Counted from the first letter of the stretch, positions 1 through 7,214 are shown. The stretch: DNA of 10,068 nucleotides from an uncultured Acetatifactor sp. (GCA_910584435.1 CAJUAP010000010.1:58075-68142), one strand, 5' to 3'. Program-made: numbers and translations. The notes: generated by a model from the sequence alone, not told the origin.

Positions 1-199
1 TCCGGCGGACGGTTCCCCTCCGGCGGTTCTCCCGTCTCCGGCGGACGGTTTCCCTCCGGCAGTTCTCCTGTCTCCGGCGGACGGTTCCCCTCCGGCGGTT
101 CTCCCGTCTCCGGCGGACGGTTTCCCTCCGGCAGTTCTCCTGTCTCCGGCGGACGGTTCCCCTCCGGCGGTTCTCCCGTCTCCGGCGGACGGTTTCCCT
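1..199 (-). repeat. 36-bp coding minisatellite (72-bp higher-order unit) in the DUF4353 tail
   Basis: Units lie at 1-36, 37-72, 73-108, 109-144 and 145-180, with a partial unit at 181-199. They encode alternating 12-residue blocks PPETGEPPEGNR and PPETGELPEGNR. The two types alternate strictly, so the real duplicating unit is 72 bp; copies 1-72 and 73-144 are identical base for base. The length is a multiple of three, so copy-number change keeps the frame. The array runs off the left edge and its full size is unknown. It looks like an extended, wall-spanning or stalk-like segment; that role is inferred. Confidence 0.95.
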
Positions 200-2048
200 G
201 TCCGCCTCTGCCGCCCCAGCCGCTGCCCCTTCCTGGCATAAAACTGTCCATACCGCTGCCATAGATTAAATTTTCCAGGGTAATGGATCGTTCCTCTTCT
301 CCTGCCGAAATGGTATAAACACCTCCCTGCACCATCTCCGGGCTGCTGACAACAACAGAGTCAAACGCACTTTCCGCCGTATAGGTAATCAATTCTTCTC
401 CTGCGGCATTCTTTACCACAATCTCCGTTCCGGCCGCCTGATTGGGAACATTGATCAGTATGGAACCCTGTGCAGAAGTGTCGCCAAAATTCATTGCCAT
501 TCCGGAACTCCCCGCCGCTGCCACAATACCTCCGGTAATCTGTCCAACACCGTCATAATCCAGTGCGCCATTTGCATTATCGGATGAACCTGATATATAG
601 ACTTCGCCTCCTGTAACAGTCAGGGAACCGTTAGAATCCAATCCGTCCCCATCTGCATTGATATAAATAACACCGCCGGATATCAACAGCGAAGAATCAC
701 CGCCGCTTCCGAAATTATCCCTTCCAAAGGAACCGCCAAATCCACTCTGATCATTGCCTCCCGCCGCATTCACACCGTCATCCGCAGCATACAGCTTAAT
801 ATTCCCTCCTGAAATTACCACGTCCTTTCCCTCAATTCCCTCATAGCTGGCAGTAATATTGATAACACCATCTGCAATCGTAAGCATTTCATCCGCATGA
901 AACCCATCGTCTCCGGTGGCAATTTCATACTCTCCGCCGTAAATCATAAGATTATCATTGGAATGAAGTCCGTCATCCAGGGAATCTATCACAAAAATAC
1001 CCCCATTCACCACCATAGCCTCTGATGCTTTGAGCCCCTTTGCGCTTACGGGTTCACCATTTTCATCCTTTGCCGCTATACTGTTACTGCCGCCGCCCGC
1101 TGTAATCACAAAGCTTCCTCCATCAATCTGTAACGTCTTGCTGGCGCTGATGCCGTCCCCATCAGCGGTAATTGTCAATTGCCCGTTTCTGATATAGACA
1201 AATCCCTTTTCCGCGTCTGTGTCATGATTAGATCGAATCCCGTCTTTGCCGGAAGCCACGGAAATAGTTCCGTCAGCAATGCGGACGCTGTCCTTGCCCG
1301 ATATCCCATGTCCGGCAGCCGTTATTGTCAAATTGCCGCCTGTAATTCTCACATCATCCTTCGATACAATGCCATGCCCCTCTGCTGCCGTAATTTCCAG
1401 GCTTCCCGTCCCATTTACGGTCAGGTCGCACTTGGCAAAAATAACCCCGTCTATCTTATTGTCATCCAATACTGTATAACTGCCCCCATTTTCCAGAACA
1501 TTGATTGACCCTGCCGCCAGGGTGATAAATACCTTATCTGCTGACTTTACGTAGACTGCGGCATTGGCGCTGTTGGATATGGAGGCATTGTCAAGCACCA
1601 GCTGCACCTTTTCTGTATCCTTTACAGCAATCACAATCATCCCTTCCTGCAAAGCGCCGGACAGCAGATACACCCCCTCCTTTGCTATCGTTATGGTGCT
1701 TCCTGATACCTCAACCCCTTCGGAATTGCACCGCGCCGAACTGCCTGACAGAATAATTTCCTCATATTCTGCTTCCCCGTCCTCTCCTCGAAGATCCCTG
1801 TCCGTGAACATGTCTTCCACAGTGAGAAGATTCATCGCTGACGCATTTGCCGCCCTAACATCCGTCTGCTGTCCCTGAACAGTACTGCCCGTAATACCAT
1901 CCCCGTTTTCCATCCCCCCCGATACACCGTCCGCATTTCCATTTACCGTATCCAGGACGCCTCCGCAGGCTGTCAGAGCACATGCCGACAATACCGCTGC
2001 CGCCGCTATGGAACACCATTTGAATTCATGATATTTTTTTCTATTCAT
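1..2048 (-). CDS. DUF4353 carbohydrate-binding-domain lipoprotein, 3' end beyond window
   Basis: Translating the minus strand from ATG at 2048 gives 682 uninterrupted codons to the left edge, so the C-terminus is missing. The N-terminus is a lipoprotein signal: basic MNRKK, a hydrophobic Ala/Val/Leu stretch and lipobox LTAC (Cys28, with an alternative LSAC at Cys23), implying anchoring to the outer face of the membrane. Residues of about 75-530 form repeating beta-helix-like turns rich in SGG, DDG and DGD motifs (for example DDGLHSND near residue 358, GDDGFHADE near 381, DGDGLDSNGS near 466), typical of DUF4353 proteins. After a Gly/Arg-rich linker (GRGSGWGGRGGQG), residues from about 617 are Pro/Glu repeats. 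The start is preceded by purine-rich AAAGGAATGAGAAGAG. It follows the VTC/DUF4956 remnant by 79 bases, and these families commonly cluster. Carbohydrate binding is the family label; no ligand can be read from the sequence. Confidence 0.9.
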   Translation of the reverse strand, partial: MNRKKYHEFKWCSIAAAAVLSACALTACGGVLDTVNGNADGVSGGMENGDGITGSTVQGQQTDVRAANASAMNLLTVEDMFTDRDLRGEDGEAEYEEIILSGSSARCNSEGVEVSGSTITIAKEGVYLLSGALQEGMIVIAVKDTEKVQLVLDNASISNSANAAVYVKSADKVFITLAAGSINVLENGGSYTVLDDNKIDGVIFAKCDLTVNGTGSLEITAAEGHGIVSKDDVRITGGNLTITAAGHGISGKDSVRIADGTISVASGKDGIRSNHDTDAEKGFVYIRNGQLTITADGDGISASKTLQIDGGSFVITAGGGSNSIAAKDENGEPVSAKGLKASEAMVVNGGIFVIDSLDDGLHSNDNLMIYGGEYEIATGDDGFHADEMLTIADGVINITASYEGIEGKDVVISGGNIKLYAADDGVNAAGGNDQSGFGGSFGRDNFGSGGDSSLLISGGVIYINADGDGLDSNGSLTVTGGEVYISGSSDNANGALDYDGVGQITGGIVAAAGSSGMAMNFGDTSAQGSILINVPNQAAGTEIVVKNAAGEELITYTAESAFDSVVVSSPEMVQGGVYTISAGEEERSITLENLIYGSGMDSFMPGRGSGWGGRGGQGNRPPETGEPPEGNRPPETGELPEGNRPPETGEPPEGNRPPETGELPEGNRPPETGEPPEGNRPP

Positions 2049-2079
2049 CTCTTCTCATTCCTTTCCCATTTTTTGATGT

Positions 2080-2107
2080 CGGTTCCTCCTCCCGGCATAC
2101 GGAACCG
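2080..2107 (-). other. Short hairpin in the leader of the DUF4353 gene
   Basis: In the 79-base gap between the DUF4956 remnant and the lipoprotein start, CGGTTCC (2080-2086) and GGAACCG (2101-2107) form a perfect 7-bp stem with a 14-base loop. It lies about 30 bases before the lipoprotein ATG. No T-run follows on the minus strand, so it is not an intrinsic terminator; it could be an mRNA processing or stability element. The pairing is seen, the role is a guess. Confidence 0.4.
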
Positions 2108-2127
2108 CATTTAACACTGCCCCCTTC

Positions 2128-2373
2128 CTACAATTCACAGACTGCCGTTTCCTGATGAGATATGGATATTTCCAGATTGCCGTTCCTGCAGCGGAGCTTG
2201 TCTATCAACTCTTTTTCTTCTTCTGTACTATTTAGCACCATATGATAAGTAAGCTTGAACAAACTGCCCATATTGGTGGTTTTCACCTGCACCAATTCAT
2301 GAGAAGCAGTATACCTTTCCAGTATCTCATCGAATACGCCCGTATAATCTAAATCTTCCGGAATCGTAATCAT
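2128..2373 (-). pseudogene. DUF4956 C-terminal fragment, N-terminal membrane part deleted
   Basis: The 81-residue product begins MITIPEDLDYTGVFDEIL and contains VKTTNMGSLFKLTY and LIDKLRCRNGNLEI, hallmarks of the soluble C-terminal part of DUF4956 membrane proteins. Family members are about 220 residues long with membrane helices before this region; no such helices are encoded here. Reading the same frame upstream gives GWPGRR directly before MITIPEDL, then merges into VTC sequence read in another frame. The C-terminal end seems natural, since it stops soon after the last conserved motif. The fragment overlaps the VTC reading frame by 47 bases. A short protein could be made from ATG 2373 (GGAGG lies directly upstream), but it would lack the membrane domain. 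Identification is from motifs remembered for the family. Confidence 0.75.
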
Positions 2374-2623
2374 CCTCCGGCCCGGCCAGCCGATAACTTC
2401 TTACGCGAAGCTTCTCTTTGTATACCGGTTTCTCCAGTGAGGTTCTGATCAAACGATATGTATCCGTGTCATAATATATATTTCGTATGGTGCTATGCCC
2501 ATATGCATCCAAAGCCATATAAGGTTTCATAGCCGCCATGATTTTCTCTCTCTGCTTTCCGGTAAGCAGATATTTTATCTCATATCTCTGGAAAACCATC
2601 TGTACCTCTGCTCTTCCGTCCAT
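2327..2623 (-). pseudogene. VTC-domain polyphosphate polymerase, N-terminal fragment
   Basis: The 98-residue reading frame starts at ATG 2623 with a good AAGGAG site eight bases upstream. Residues 11-84 match the start of VTC domains, which in intact form make polyphosphate from nucleotide triphosphates: FQRYEIKYLL (11-20), TIRNIYYDTDTYRLIR (45-60) and SLEKPVYKEKLRVRSY (62-77), with the basic residues lining the VTC tunnel. An intact domain is about 230 residues; here VTC similarity ends near GPEDD (81-85) and is followed by YDSGRFRLYGRIR and a stop, which is the DUF4956 sequence read out of frame. The later VTC strands, with their acidic and Arg/Lys catalytic residues, are missing. It should not be an active polymerase. 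Two adjacent genes appear to have been joined by deletion. Confidence 0.8.
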
Positions 2624-2771
2624 TTCTTCATCTCCTTATTCTATTTATTCCAAAGTAAATACACCTCTTAAATCCAACGTAATCCCTGCCCTCCTGATGC
2701 TTCCTTTCCCACCGCCTCTCCTTACAGAATCCATATGACTATATATGTCCCGTTGCTGCTTTGCCAAATAC

Positions 2772-2780
2772 ATCATAACA
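2772..2780 (-). promoter_or_regulatory. Possible extended -10 promoter for the VTC/DUF4353 side
   Basis: On the minus strand this reads TGTTATGAT: a TG extension and TATGAT, one base off the consensus -10. No good -35 hexamer sits 16-18 bases upstream, as is usual for extended -10 promoters. Start of transcription would be near 2765, giving a leader of about 140 bases before ATG 2623. The leader holds a 29-codon frame (2645-2734) with no clear ribosome site. No terminator was seen between here and the lipoprotein gene. Confidence 0.3.
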
Positions 2781-2836
2781 GTCAAACCTTAATGCTGCCT
2801 AAATAAAATGTGAATCTTTTGTGTTTTTATCGCGGG

Positions 2837-2866
2837 AAAAATATGGTACAATGTTGACACAGAAAT
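2837..2866 (+). promoter_or_regulatory. Promoter copy P1 (30-bp direct repeat, extended -10)
   Basis: This is the first of two identical 30-bp copies; the second is at 2932-2961. Within it TATGGTACAAT (2842-2852) supplies a TG-n-TACAAT extended -10, reading toward the response regulator. Predicted transcription start is near 2859, inside the GTTGACACA motif. TTGACA at 2854-2859 resembles a -35 but has no -10 at the right distance downstream, so it is better read as operator sequence. Confidence 0.5.
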
Positions 2867-2879
2867 GCATTGTGTCAAC
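2853..2879 (+). promoter_or_regulatory. Operator-like 9-bp inverted repeat over the P1 start
   Basis: GTTGACACA (2853-2861) and TGTGTCAAC (2871-2879) are perfect reverse complements separated by 9 bases, the layout of a site for a dimeric repressor or activator. It covers the predicted P1 transcription start. The second promoter copy keeps only the left half-site (2948-2956). The binding protein is unknown; the adjacent response regulator is the obvious candidate, though OmpR-family proteins more often bind direct repeats. Confidence 0.5.
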
Positions 2880-2890
2880 TTCTGATTCCA

Positions 2891-2932
2891 TGTGCGCAAG
2901 AGGGTGTGTAAACACCCCTCTTTAAGCGCACA
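2891..2932 (+). other. Long imperfect hairpin between the two promoter copies
   Basis: Outer arms TGTGCGC (2891-2897) and GCGCACA (2926-2932) pair perfectly. Inner arms AAGAGGGTGT (2898-2907) and ACACCC plus TCTT (2912-2917, 2919-2922) pair with a single bulged C at 2918 and a 4-base loop; three unpaired bases (2923-2925) lie between the stems. It is followed by A residues, not T residues, so it is unlikely to terminate P1 transcripts. It would form in the leader of any P1 message and sits directly before P2. Confidence 0.55.
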
Positions 2933-2961
2933 AAAATATGGTACAATGTTGACACAGAAAT
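2932..2961 (+). promoter_or_regulatory. Promoter copy P2, likely start for the two-component operon
   Basis: Identical 30-bp copy of P1, offset by 95 bp. Its extended -10 TATGGTACAAT lies at 2937-2947, predicting a start near 2954 and a leader of about 30 bases to ATG 2984. AGGAG at 2972-2976, seven bases before that ATG, is the ribosome site. GTTGACACA follows the -10 as in P1, but the mirror half-site is absent. Confidence 0.5.
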
Positions 2962-2983
2962 CCATCATAACAGGAGTTTTCTC

Positions 2984-3670
2984 ATGCGAATTTTAATTGC
3001 AGATGATGACAGAGACATTGCCAGGGCTTTGACTGCCCTTCTTGAACATAATCATTACAGTGTGGAATCCGTGTCAAATGGAACAGATGCTCTCGCATAT
3101 GCCCTGGGCGGAAATTATGACAGCATAATACTAGACATTATGATGCCAGGAATGGACGGATTGGACGTACTGCGCAGCCTGAGAACGAACGGATGCAAAA
3201 CGCCCGTACTGCTGCTGACCGCCAAAGGAGATATCGAAGACAGAGTAATCGGACTGGATGCCGGTGCAGACGACTATCTGCCGAAACCTTTTGCCGCCAG
3301 TGAGCTTCTTGCCAGAGTACGGGCCATGCTGCGTAGAAAAGAAAATTACCAGACCGAGATTCTGGAATATGAAGGAATGATCCTTGACCAATCCACGTTT
3401 GAATTAAGCTTTCGGAACAATTCCATGCGGCTGGTCAACAGAGAATTCCAGATGCTCCGGCTCTTAATGCAGTCTCCCGGCGCCGTCATTTCTACAGAGC
3501 AGTTTATGGAACGCATCTGGGGCTGGGATACGGACGTAGAAATAAGCATTGTATGGGTATATATATCCAATCTTCGGAAAAAAATAGAAAAATTAGAAGC
3601 GCCCGCAGGCATCAAAGCCATACGCGGCGTAGGATATTGTCTTGAAAAGAAAGGAGCCGCCCGGCCATGA
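2984..3670 (+). CDS. OmpR/PhoB-family response regulator
   Basis: A 228-residue DNA-binding response regulator. The receiver domain (about 1-118) has the acidic pocket DDD at 7-9, phospho-acceptor Asp51 in ILDIMMPGMDG, Thr79 and Lys101 in PKPF. The winged-helix domain (about 125-221) has MRLVNREFQMLRLLM, the recognition-helix region IVWVYISNLRKKIE and the closing IRGVGYCLE. Length and all key residues are standard, so it should be functional. The start has AGGAG seven bases upstream. It overlaps the kinase gene by 4 bases (ATGA), indicating translational coupling. Its promoter region is duplicated and shared with the divergent VTC/DUF4956/DUF4353 set, which suggests autoregulation and control of that set; the targets are inferred. 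Confidence 0.96.
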   Translation: MRILIADDDRDIARALTALLEHNHYSVESVSNGTDALAYALGGNYDSIILDIMMPGMDGLDVLRSLRTNGCKTPVLLLTAKGDIEDRVIGLDAGADDYLPKPFAASELLARVRAMLRRKENYQTEILEYEGMILDQSTFELSFRNNSMRLVNREFQMLRLLMQSPGAVISTEQFMERIWGWDTDVEISIVWVYISNLRKKIEKLEAPAGIKAIRGVGYCLEKKGAARP

Positions 3671-5082
3671 TTCCAAAACTTCGCAGGAAATTCATATCCA
3701 TCACTGCCGCTGCCCTGTTCGCTGTTATATTGCTGGTCATTACAGCCATCAACTGCGTTTTCATATTGCAGACCATCCGTCTGTTAGATTCCCGCCTGAA
3801 TCGCATCATGGACACACACTATCCTGAAAAATCCCCTGCGGAAGACGATGCACCCCGTAACCCGGAACCGATTCCGCCTTATCCTGACTCCATGCTGCCT
3901 GATTCCTCCTCTCAGGATACCATCCTGCCTGATTCCGCACCGCCCGGTTCTTCTGTTCCAGGGGGCACAGGAAATATCAATGAGCGGCTCTTCCCCGAAA
4001 ATCATCCCGGCAGCGGCACAGATACCTTTCATGCTTTTGACGTAAAACTGCACATCCGGTTTGACGGCTGTCTGATTTTTCTTGATGCAGACGGAACCGT
4101 CAGAGAAATCCGCCAGGACGCTGCAGAACACTATGACGAAGAAGAATTACAGCTCATTGCGGCAGACATTTATCAGAAAGGAAAAGGAACCGGATGGATG
4201 CAATATTTCAAATACCGCATGATTACGCAGACTTCCTCCGATGGCACACCTGAAATAAAGCTTGGATTGATCAATGCCTCTTCCGATTTATATTCCATTT
4301 TCACCATGCTCCTGATTTCCGTGGCCATTGGCATTCTCAGCTTCCTGCTGGTACTGCTGATTATCTTCTTCGCCTCCGGCATAGCAGTGAAACCGATTGA
4401 GGAAAGCTATCTCCGCCAGAAACAATTCGTCACCGATGCCGGCCATGAATTAAAAACCCCCCTGACCGTTATTTCTGCGGATAATGAACTGTCAAAATTA
4501 ATCTACGGCAGCAGCGAATGGTTTGACAGTATAGACAGCCAGGTAGAGAAAATGAATCACCTGATACGGAGCCTGATCACCTTAGCCAGAATGGACGAAG
4601 AAGAGGCTCCTGTTCTCACACCCTTTAACCTGAGCGATGCCGTATATGACACGGCAAAATCCTTTGAACACCTGATTCATGCCAGCGGAAAATCAATTAC
4701 ATTTGACATTGCGGAGGATATCATCTATTCCGGTGACGAATCCAAACTCCGGCAGGTAGTGTCTATTCTGATGGATAACGCGGCAAAATACTGTGATAGC
4801 AATGGGAAAATAGCAGTAAAGCTCACTGCCGGAAAACATATCCACCTGCAGATTATCAACGATTATGCCCAGGCTGCAGACTGTAACCTAAGCCGGGTAT
4901 TCCAGCGTTTTTACCGGGCTGACAAAGCAAGAACTCCTGATGGAAGCTACGGCCTGGGCCTGTCCATCGCCAAATCCATCATAGAACTGCACAGGGGAAA
5001 GATTCAGGCCAGAGCATTGGGATATGACAGGCTTCTGTTTGAAGTATTCCTGAACCCTCAATCCACATTCAAACCGGTCTGA
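3667..5082 (+). CDS. Membrane sensor histidine kinase, partner of the upstream regulator
   Basis: A 471-residue kinase. TM1 is at about 12-37, an extracytoplasmic sensor at 40-209, TM2 at 210-238, then a short linker without an obvious full HAMP domain. The H box is FVTDAGHELKTPLTV with His260. The ATP-binding domain has an N box (LRQVVSILMDNAAKYC, Asn371), an F box (RVFQRFYRADKART) and a G2 box (SYGLGLSIAKSI). The G1 box is degenerate: IINDYAQAADCNL stands where DxGxG is expected. The sensor starts with a Pro/Ser/Asp-rich stretch at about 52-100 containing repeated LPDS blocks, probably unstructured. It ends nine bases before the convergent DUF6044-like gene with no hairpin between. The stimulus cannot be read; the location suggests an envelope signal. 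Confidence 0.94.
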   Translation: MIPKLRRKFISITAAALFAVILLVITAINCVFILQTIRLLDSRLNRIMDTHYPEKSPAEDDAPRNPEPIPPYPDSMLPDSSSQDTILPDSAPPGSSVPGGTGNINERLFPENHPGSGTDTFHAFDVKLHIRFDGCLIFLDADGTVREIRQDAAEHYDEEELQLIAADIYQKGKGTGWMQYFKYRMITQTSSDGTPEIKLGLINASSDLYSIFTMLLISVAIGILSFLLVLLIIFFASGIAVKPIEESYLRQKQFVTDAGHELKTPLTVISADNELSKLIYGSSEWFDSIDSQVEKMNHLIRSLITLARMDEEEAPVLTPFNLSDAVYDTAKSFEHLIHASGKSITFDIAEDIIYSGDESKLRQVVSILMDNAAKYCDSNGKIAVKLTAGKHIHLQIINDYAQAADCNLSRVFQRFYRADKARTPDGSYGLGLSIAKSIIELHRGKIQARALGYDRLLFEVFLNPQSTFKPV

Positions 5083-5091
5083 ACAGCCCAA

Positions 5092-6864
5092 CTACAGGAC
5101 AATTTCATACAGCCAGATGCCCCAATAGCTGCTCTTTGTCTCATAATAACCAATCAGTGCAAGCCCCATCTCCTCTGCATTTACTATCTCCGCCCCGGAA
5201 AATAAGTACTCGCATCCCAGGTTCCGCAAAGCCTTCATGTCAAATTCCAGGTTGTCATACCGGACACCGCTGTTTTTCCCCAGCAGCCAATAGTTTCCCG
5301 TGACAGCGTTAAATAAATAGCACCTGCTCCCCCAGCAGTCAAAATATACCCTCATCTCTTCATTCTTTGCAAGCTCCCCACTGATCACCTGACGGAAGTT
5401 ATGCTTATATTCCAAGGGATAATTATTGGAATAGCCGTCCACCGTATAAAATCCATGCATCAGCGCCGGGGCAGGACTGATTCCCAAATGCCCCACACGG
5501 TACTCGGACAAATCCCTGCCAATGGCCTCATCAAGCTGCCGCATCAAATCCTCCGCATAAAAGCTTTCCCATGAAATATAACCGGTAATACCGCTGCCAT
5601 TATTGATTTGATTCACATTCATATAAAAATAAGAGTTCACCTTGATTAAATTTATCGTCGGCAGCAGCGCCAAAACCAGCACCACCATCTTCCAGATACG
5701 TCTTCCCCCCATCCTCCAGAATACCCCGAATACAAGTGCAAACTCCAGATACCACAAGGCAGGATACAGCCAGTAAAAACGCTCCGCCTGAAAATAATGC
5801 AGGAAACCGCCGACATTATTTTTAAACTCTGCCGCTAACTGTGATCTGCAGAAGGCATATGCAATCGCTATTCCTGCCAATACTGCCATGCCCCCGCACC
5901 CCAGACAGAATATATCCCTGGTTCTCGGTTCCAGGGTTCCTTTTCTTTTCTTGAAGACGCAGCAGATTCCATCTGCCGCAAGAAGTACCGCAATCGGCAG
6001 AATCAGATAATTGTGCAGAGCTTCCGCATGCTGCGCACCATGTAAGAACACATCCCACGCCGTCTCAAAAAAAGGAAGCGCCGCATTGACCCATTCCTCC
6101 CGATGGCTGCTGTAACCGCCCTTCCCCAGTAAAAGTTCATAAAACAGGCTGAAATTCAACAAAATATATAATAGCACCAGCACCCCAAAACCCATATAGA
6201 CATGCCTGTTATATACCTTACGAACCAGGCTGGCCAGAATATAGAGTGCCCAAAATCCCAGCACCACATATCCTATCAAAACCAAATGCGTTGTCAGGCC
6301 GAAAAACAGAATCAACAGATATCCTGCTGCCAGATGTCTTCTTTCGTACAGACATAGAAACGCATACAGCAGCAGCGGAACACCCATAACGGATAAGCCA
6401 TACACCGGCTGCACCGGCAGCAGACAAAAACACCCTCCCATTGCCAAAGCCAGAATACTGCTGTCCGTAAGCTTTTTTACGCTGCCGTACATACCAAAGA
6501 AACCGCTGAAACAGATGCACAGATATTGTATTAAAAATGCATGCAGCGGCGGCAGAACACAATAGAGCGGTACAAACAAAGCTGCAGAAGGCTGCAGACC
6601 GCTTTTGCCGATTCCTCCCAGCATCTCCGGAAGAATATCGCTTCCGTCCATAAAGTGCCTTGCGTTCAGCACATATGCCATCATCGTTTCGTCTAACTGG
6701 TCATGGATAGGAAATACACTTCCTTCCCCCAATATAAAATAGGGGACAAAAGTAATTGCTATCAATGGAAATCCAATCCACCATAGCGGGGCGTTGTCCA
6801 GCCAGTCCAAAACATTCCTGCCAATGTCCGGCAGCCCCTTTTTCTGTGTACCTTTTCCATCCAT
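5092..6864 (-). CDS. DUF6044-like polytopic membrane protein
   Basis: A 590-residue protein with a short basic N-terminus and about ten or more hydrophobic segments between residues 28 and 420, followed by a soluble C-terminal region. After TM1 it has ILGEGSVFPIHDQLDE (residues 44-59); the GEGS and HDxLD pattern is what I associate with the DUF6044 family (Bacillus YkoS-like). An acidic first outer loop is also typical of GT-C membrane glycosyltransferases, so a role in surface glycan building is possible but unproven. The C-terminal part contains HGFYTVDGYSNNYPLEYKHNFR and YFDCWGSRCYLF, also family-like. GGAGG lies nine bases before ATG 6864. Length is normal and no damage is seen. It is convergent with the kinase and downstream of a Uma2 remnant, so its functional partners are not evident. 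Confidence 0.8.
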   Translation of the reverse strand: MDGKGTQKKGLPDIGRNVLDWLDNAPLWWIGFPLIAITFVPYFILGEGSVFPIHDQLDETMMAYVLNARHFMDGSDILPEMLGGIGKSGLQPSAALFVPLYCVLPPLHAFLIQYLCICFSGFFGMYGSVKKLTDSSILALAMGGCFCLLPVQPVYGLSVMGVPLLLYAFLCLYERRHLAAGYLLILFFGLTTHLVLIGYVVLGFWALYILASLVRKVYNRHVYMGFGVLVLLYILLNFSLFYELLLGKGGYSSHREEWVNAALPFFETAWDVFLHGAQHAEALHNYLILPIAVLLAADGICCVFKKRKGTLEPRTRDIFCLGCGGMAVLAGIAIAYAFCRSQLAAEFKNNVGGFLHYFQAERFYWLYPALWYLEFALVFGVFWRMGGRRIWKMVVLVLALLPTINLIKVNSYFYMNVNQINNGSGITGYISWESFYAEDLMRQLDEAIGRDLSEYRVGHLGISPAPALMHGFYTVDGYSNNYPLEYKHNFRQVISGELAKNEEMRVYFDCWGSRCYLFNAVTGNYWLLGKNSGVRYDNLEFDMKALRNLGCEYLFSGAEIVNAEEMGLALIGYYETKSSYWGIWLYEIVL

Positions 6865-6931
6865 TCAATCCATCCTCCAAAATACCATGCCACGCAGCTG
6901 CCCCATCCTTAAATACCGCCTATCATCACCG

Positions 6932-7165
6932 CTATTCAACAATGATTCCCTTAAAATCAATTTCAAAGTCTTCATATATTCCGGCTTTTACTTTATCCGA
7001 AAAGGAATACTCTTCCAAAGCATCATGTTCAAAATTATAAACCATTATCAATTGTTTCATCGGGTCAACTATCCAATATTCCCTCACACCTGCCGTTCTG
7101 TATTTGAATAACTTTTTATAATAATCCATTGCACGGTGCTGTCCTACAGCATCCATTTTTATCAC
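6932..7165 (-). pseudogene. Uma2-family (DUF820) nuclease, C-terminal remnant
   Basis: The 77-residue frame (GTG 7165, or ATG 7156) contains AMDYYKKLFKYRTAGVREYWIVDP, the best-conserved C-terminal block of Uma2 proteins, followed by VYNFEHDALEEYSFSDKVKAGIYEDFEIDF. Family members are about 190 residues and place the catalytic PD and E-x-S motifs before this block; both are absent. An in-frame TAA lies three codons before the GTG, so the missing part is not simply upstream. The break coincides with the start of the palindrome-rich intergenic region, suggesting a deletion or rearrangement there. AAGGGG lies upstream and a short peptide might be made, but nuclease activity is not expected. Confidence 0.75.
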
Positions 7166-7187
7166 GCCCCTTGCTTAATACTTACAT

Positions 7188-7214
7188 TACAGGAAGCAAG
7201 TACAGCTTCCTGTA
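7188..7214. repeat. Inverted repeat IR1, 10-bp stem and AAGTACA loop
   Basis: TACAGGAAGC (7188-7197) and GCTTCCTGTA (7205-7214) are perfect reverse complements around loop AAGTACA. The loop, most of the stem and the following TAGTCAA are shared with IR2 at 7279-7309, so the two are copies of one element. Confidence 0.85.

Noticed and set aside
1179..1878. Plus-strand reading frames inside the DUF4353 gene
   Set aside because: They are antisense to a long, well-supported coding frame with lipobox and family motifs, and encode nothing recognisable.
2645..2734. 29-residue minus-strand frame (MDSVRRGGGKGSIRRAG...) upstream of the VTC start
   Set aside because: No ribosome site and no recognisable domain; best treated as leader sequence.
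2854..2954. TTGACA at 2854-2859 and 2949-2954 as -35 hexamers
   Set aside because: No -10-like hexamer lies 16-18 bases downstream of either copy; the TACAAT with TG extension upstream of each explains a promoter better.
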